A stretch of 64,000 nucleotides of DNA from Hyperoodon ampullatus (taxonomy: Eukaryota; Chordata; Mammalia; Artiodactyla; Ziphiidae). This document shows positions 62,058 through 64,000 of the stretch, in pieces (position 1 is the stretch's first letter; each line of letters opens with the position of its first letter). Where the stretch lies: positions 62,001 to 126,000 of the forward strand of contig CATKHW010000066.1 of the NCBI GenBank assembly GCA_949752795.1. Direction: 5' to 3'. The translations under genes and the position numbers were made by a program. The notes under the pieces are model-generated. The model was not told where the DNA came from. It did not search any database and saw nothing but the letters and a program-made list of their open reading frames with translations.

Positions 62058-62275
62058 ATCCCAAATTGAGGAAGTGGACTTTGAGGACAAGATTTAAGAC
62101 TTTCCCCCCTTTTTCCTCTTTTTACAACGAATTATCCCAGATTAAGGAGGTGGACTTAGCAAGATTTCAGACTTCTCGCCCTTTTCCTCTTTTTACAAAG
62201 AATTATCCCAAATTGAGGAGGTGGACTTGGAGAGCAAGATTTTTGATTTTTCCCCCTGCTCTCTTTTTGCGAATG
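62058..62275 (+). repeat. Three tandem units of about 71-76 bp in the L1 5' UTR
   Basis: Units start at 62058, 62134 and 62205 with ATCCCAAATTGAGG, ATCCCAGATTAAGG and ATCCCAAATTGAGG. Each continues GTGGACTT..., then CAAGATTT, then a pyrimidine run and CTCTTTTT. The inner L1 has only the first few bases of one unit (near 13405-13418). Confidence 0.85.
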
Positions 62276-62424
62276 TGTATGTGTAATCTTCTGTGTAAGA
62301 TTCTCTCTGTATAGCTTTGCTTCCACCATATGTCCCTGGGTTCTATCGGTCCGTGTTTTTTTTCAATAATTACTTTTTAATTTTAATAACGCTACTATAT
62401 TTCATACTTTATTCTATTTTACTT

Positions 62425-62990
62425 TACCTGCTCTTTCTTTTTTTCCTACCTTCCCTTCCTCCCTCCCTCCCTCCACTCCTCCTTTCCTTTTTCTTTTTCT
62501 TTCCTCCCTCCCTCCCTCCCACCCTTCCTCTTTCCACTTTCTTTTTCTTTCCTTCCTCCCTCCCTCCCTCCGCTCCTCCTTTCCTTCTTTCTTTTTCTAT
62601 CCTCCCTCCCTCCCTCCCACCCTTCCTCTTTCCACTTTCTTTTCCTTTCCTTCCTCCCTCCCTCCCTCCGCTCCTCCTTTGCTTCTTTCTTTTTCTTTCC
62701 TCCCTCCCTCCCACCCTTCTTCTTTCCACTTTCCTTTTCTTTCCTTCCTCCCTCCCTCCCTCCTGTCTTTCTTTCTTTCTTTCCTTCCTCCCTCCCTCCC
62801 TCCCTTCTTCCATTCACTCTTCCTTTTGCTTTCATTCTTCCCTCCCTCCCTCCTTTCTTTCCTTCTTTCTTTCCATCCTTCCTCCCTCCCTCCCTCCTTT
62901 CTTTCTTTCTTCCTTCCTTCCTTCCTTCCCTTCTTCCTTTCTTCCCCTCTCTCTTTCTTTCTTCTACTAATTCTTTCTTTCTACTTTTTC
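62425..62990 (+). repeat. Polypyrimidine array with ~97-bp higher-order units
   Basis: Almost pure C/T on the plus strand for about 560 bases. It is built of CCCTCCCTCCCTCCC clusters alternating with CTTT-rich stretches. Three higher-order units are marked by the C-TCCTCCTTT phrase at about 62475, 62572 and 62670 (spacing 97 and 98), followed by a degenerating tail. The minus strand carries repeated GGGAGGGAGGGAGGG, a classical G-quadruplex pattern. The long open frames in it (217 codons plus, 182 minus) are repeat artefacts. Confidence 0.92.
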
Positions 62991-63504
62991 TCACTGTTAT
63001 TCTGAGCCGAGTGGATGAAAGGCTCTTGGTGCTGCAGCCAGGAGTCAGTGCTGTGCCTCTGAAGTGGGAGAGCCAACTTCAGGACACGGGTCCACAAGAG
63101 ACCTCCCAGCTCGACATAATATCAAGCAGCGAAAATCTCCCAGGGATCTCCATCTCAACACCAGCACCCAGCTTCAGTCAACGACCAGCAAGCTACAGTG
63201 CTGGTCACCCTATGCCAAGCAACTAGCAAGGCAGGAACACAACCCCACCCATTAGCAGAGAGGCTACCTAAAAACATAATAAGGCCACAGGCACCCCAAA
63301 ACACACCACTGGACGTGGACCTGTCCACCAGAAAGGCAAGATCGAGCCTCGGCCACCAGAACACAGGCATTAGTCCCCCCCACCAGGAAGCCTACACAAC
63401 CTACTGAAACAACCTTAGCCACGGGGGACAGACACCAAAAACAACGGGAACTACGAATCTGCAGCCTGCAAAAAGGAGACCCGAAACACAGTAACATAAG
63501 CAAA

Positions 63505-64000
63505 ATGAGAAAGCAGAAAAACACACAGCAGGTGAAGGAGCAAGATAAAACCCTACCAGACCTAACAAATGAAGAGGTAATAGGCAGTATGCCTGAAAAA
63601 GAATTCAGAATAATGATAGTAAAGCTGATCCAAGATTCTATTTCCCAGATCAAAAATCTTGGAAATAGAATAGACAATATGCAAGAAACAGTTAACAAGG
63701 ACCCAGAAGAACTAAAGATGAATCAAGCATCGATTAAAAACACAATAAATGAAATGAAAAATACTCTAGATGGGATCAATAGCAGAATAACTGAGGCAGA
63801 AGAACGGATAAGTGAGGTGGAAGATAAAATAGTGGAAATAACTGCTGCAGAGCAAAATAAAGAAAAAAGAATGAAAAGAACAGAGGACAGTCTCAGAGAC
63901 CTCTGGGACAACATTAAACGCACCAACATTCGAATTATAGGGGTTCCAGAAGAAGAAGAGAAAAAGAAAGGGACTGAGAAAATATTTGAAGAGATTATAG
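63505..64000 (+). CDS. L1 ORF1 protein, partial (runs off window)
   Basis: Starts at ATG 63505-63507 (MRKQKNTQQVKEQDK) and is open for 165 codons to the window edge. It has no stop codon in view. ORF1p is the trimeric, coiled-coil RNA-binding protein that coats L1 RNA in cytoplasmic particles. Visible parts: a short basic N-terminus; a heptad-rich coiled coil from about residue 45 to 130 (with INEMKNTLDGINSRITEAEE); and the start of the RRM domain (IIGVPEEEEKKKG, about residues 147-159). The Trp codon mutated to TAG in the inner L1 is intact here (RDLWDN). The start is supported by identity of position and N-terminus with the other copies. Confidence 0.93.
   Translation, partial: MRKQKNTQQVKEQDKTLPDLTNEEVIGSMPEKEFRIMIVKLIQDSISQIKNLGNRIDNMQETVNKDPEELKMNQASIKNTINEMKNTLDGINSRITEAEERISEVEDKIVEITAAEQNKEKRMKRTEDSLRDLWDNIKRTNIRIIGVPEEEEKKKGTEKIFEEII

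Larger units (their letters stand above)
60838..63504 (+). promoter_or_regulatory. L1 5' UTR / internal promoter region
   Basis: L1 5' UTRs contain an internal RNA polymerase II promoter. Modules in order: YY1-like start motif (60840-60849); A-rich leader to 61030; CpG island (61060-61960) with a GCC/CTG-rich core; a three-unit repeat (62058-62275); a T-rich spacer; the polypyrimidine array (62425-62990); and a proximal segment (63036-63504) shared with the inner L1. At 2,667 bases it is much longer than the ~900-base human L1 5' UTR, largely because of the 62073-63035 block. Confidence 0.85.
60838..64000 (+). mobile_element. Plus-strand L1 with intact-looking 5' end, cut by the window edge
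   Basis: The element starts at about GGGAAGATGGCGGAAGAG (60838), the cetacean counterpart of the L1 5' terminus. It shows a 2.67-kb 5' UTR followed by ORF1 from 63505. The rest (most of ORF1, ORF2, 3' UTR and the target duplication) lies beyond 64000. Being complete at the 5' end, with promoter motif, CpG island and open ORF1, it is a candidate for a recent insertion; whether it is full length cannot be seen here. Confidence 0.93.

Noticed and set aside
62317..62970. 217-codon plus-strand frame rich in Ser-Leu-Pro-Phe, and 129-182-codon minus-strand frames rich in Gly-Arg-Glu-Lys
   Set aside because: They are direct readings of the CCCT/CTTT array; any frame through it stays open. No domain, and the region is L1 5' UTR.
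62425..62990. CRISPR-like regularly spaced repeats
   Set aside because: Units are contiguous pyrimidine-rich VNTR units without unique spacers, in a mammalian L1.

Overview
This window is eukaryotic, mammalian and almost certainly cetacean (whale or dolphin) intergenic or intronic DNA. The evidence is the repeat content: seven copies of a tRNA-derived SINE that looks like the cetacean CHR family, L1 LINEs with the artiodactyl/cetacean type of 3' UTR, mariner and Tigger-like DNA-transposon relics, and old mammalian L2, MIR and MLT1 copies. I saw none of the ruminant BovB or Bov-A repeats. I found no host protein-coding exon, rRNA, tRNA gene, operon or CRISPR array. The long open frames all lie in transposons or low-complexity DNA, apart from one unexplained antisense frame near 30.4-30.85 kb. 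Family names come from recognising sequence by eye, not from a database search.

Layout. 0-6.4 kb: AT-rich DNA with two SINEs, an ancient L1 piece and an MLT1-like LTR. 6.4-17.4 kb: a nested pair of L1s, both on the minus strand. The older, 5'-truncated L1 is split by a near-full-length younger L1 (7976-13923), and both insertions keep visible target-site duplications. 17.4-31 kb: mostly unique AT-rich DNA with L2, MIR, one SINE and microsatellites. 31-42 kb: a 62-bp mariner MITE, L1/L2/MIR fragments, an MLT1 inserted in an L2 tail, a TA-flanked Tigger-like element and a solo LTR. 44.9-52.7 kb: two solo LTRs of one family in opposite orientation, each with TG...CA ends and 4-bp target duplications, plus a third, unrelated LTR inside an old L1. 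53.4-59 kb: four SINEs, three of them packed in about 3.1 kb in alternating orientation. 60.84-64.0 kb: the 5' part of a plus-strand L1 that runs off the window. It has a 2.67-kb 5' UTR and an ORF1 that is open for all 165 codons visible.

How the parts relate. The two well-preserved L1s can be compared directly. The inner minus-strand copy (7976-13923) is dead: it has five in-frame stops, two frameshifts and a changed catalytic residue. Its ORF1 and ORF2 also share one frame with no stop at the junction. The plus-strand copy at the right edge is undamaged as far as it can be read. Its 5' UTR holds a block of about 960 bp that the inner copy lacks, made of a three-unit repeat of about 73 bp followed by a polypyrimidine array with units of about 97 bp. 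This modular 5' UTR is the least ordinary thing here. I see no evidence of an undescribed host system; the interest lies in transposon structure.
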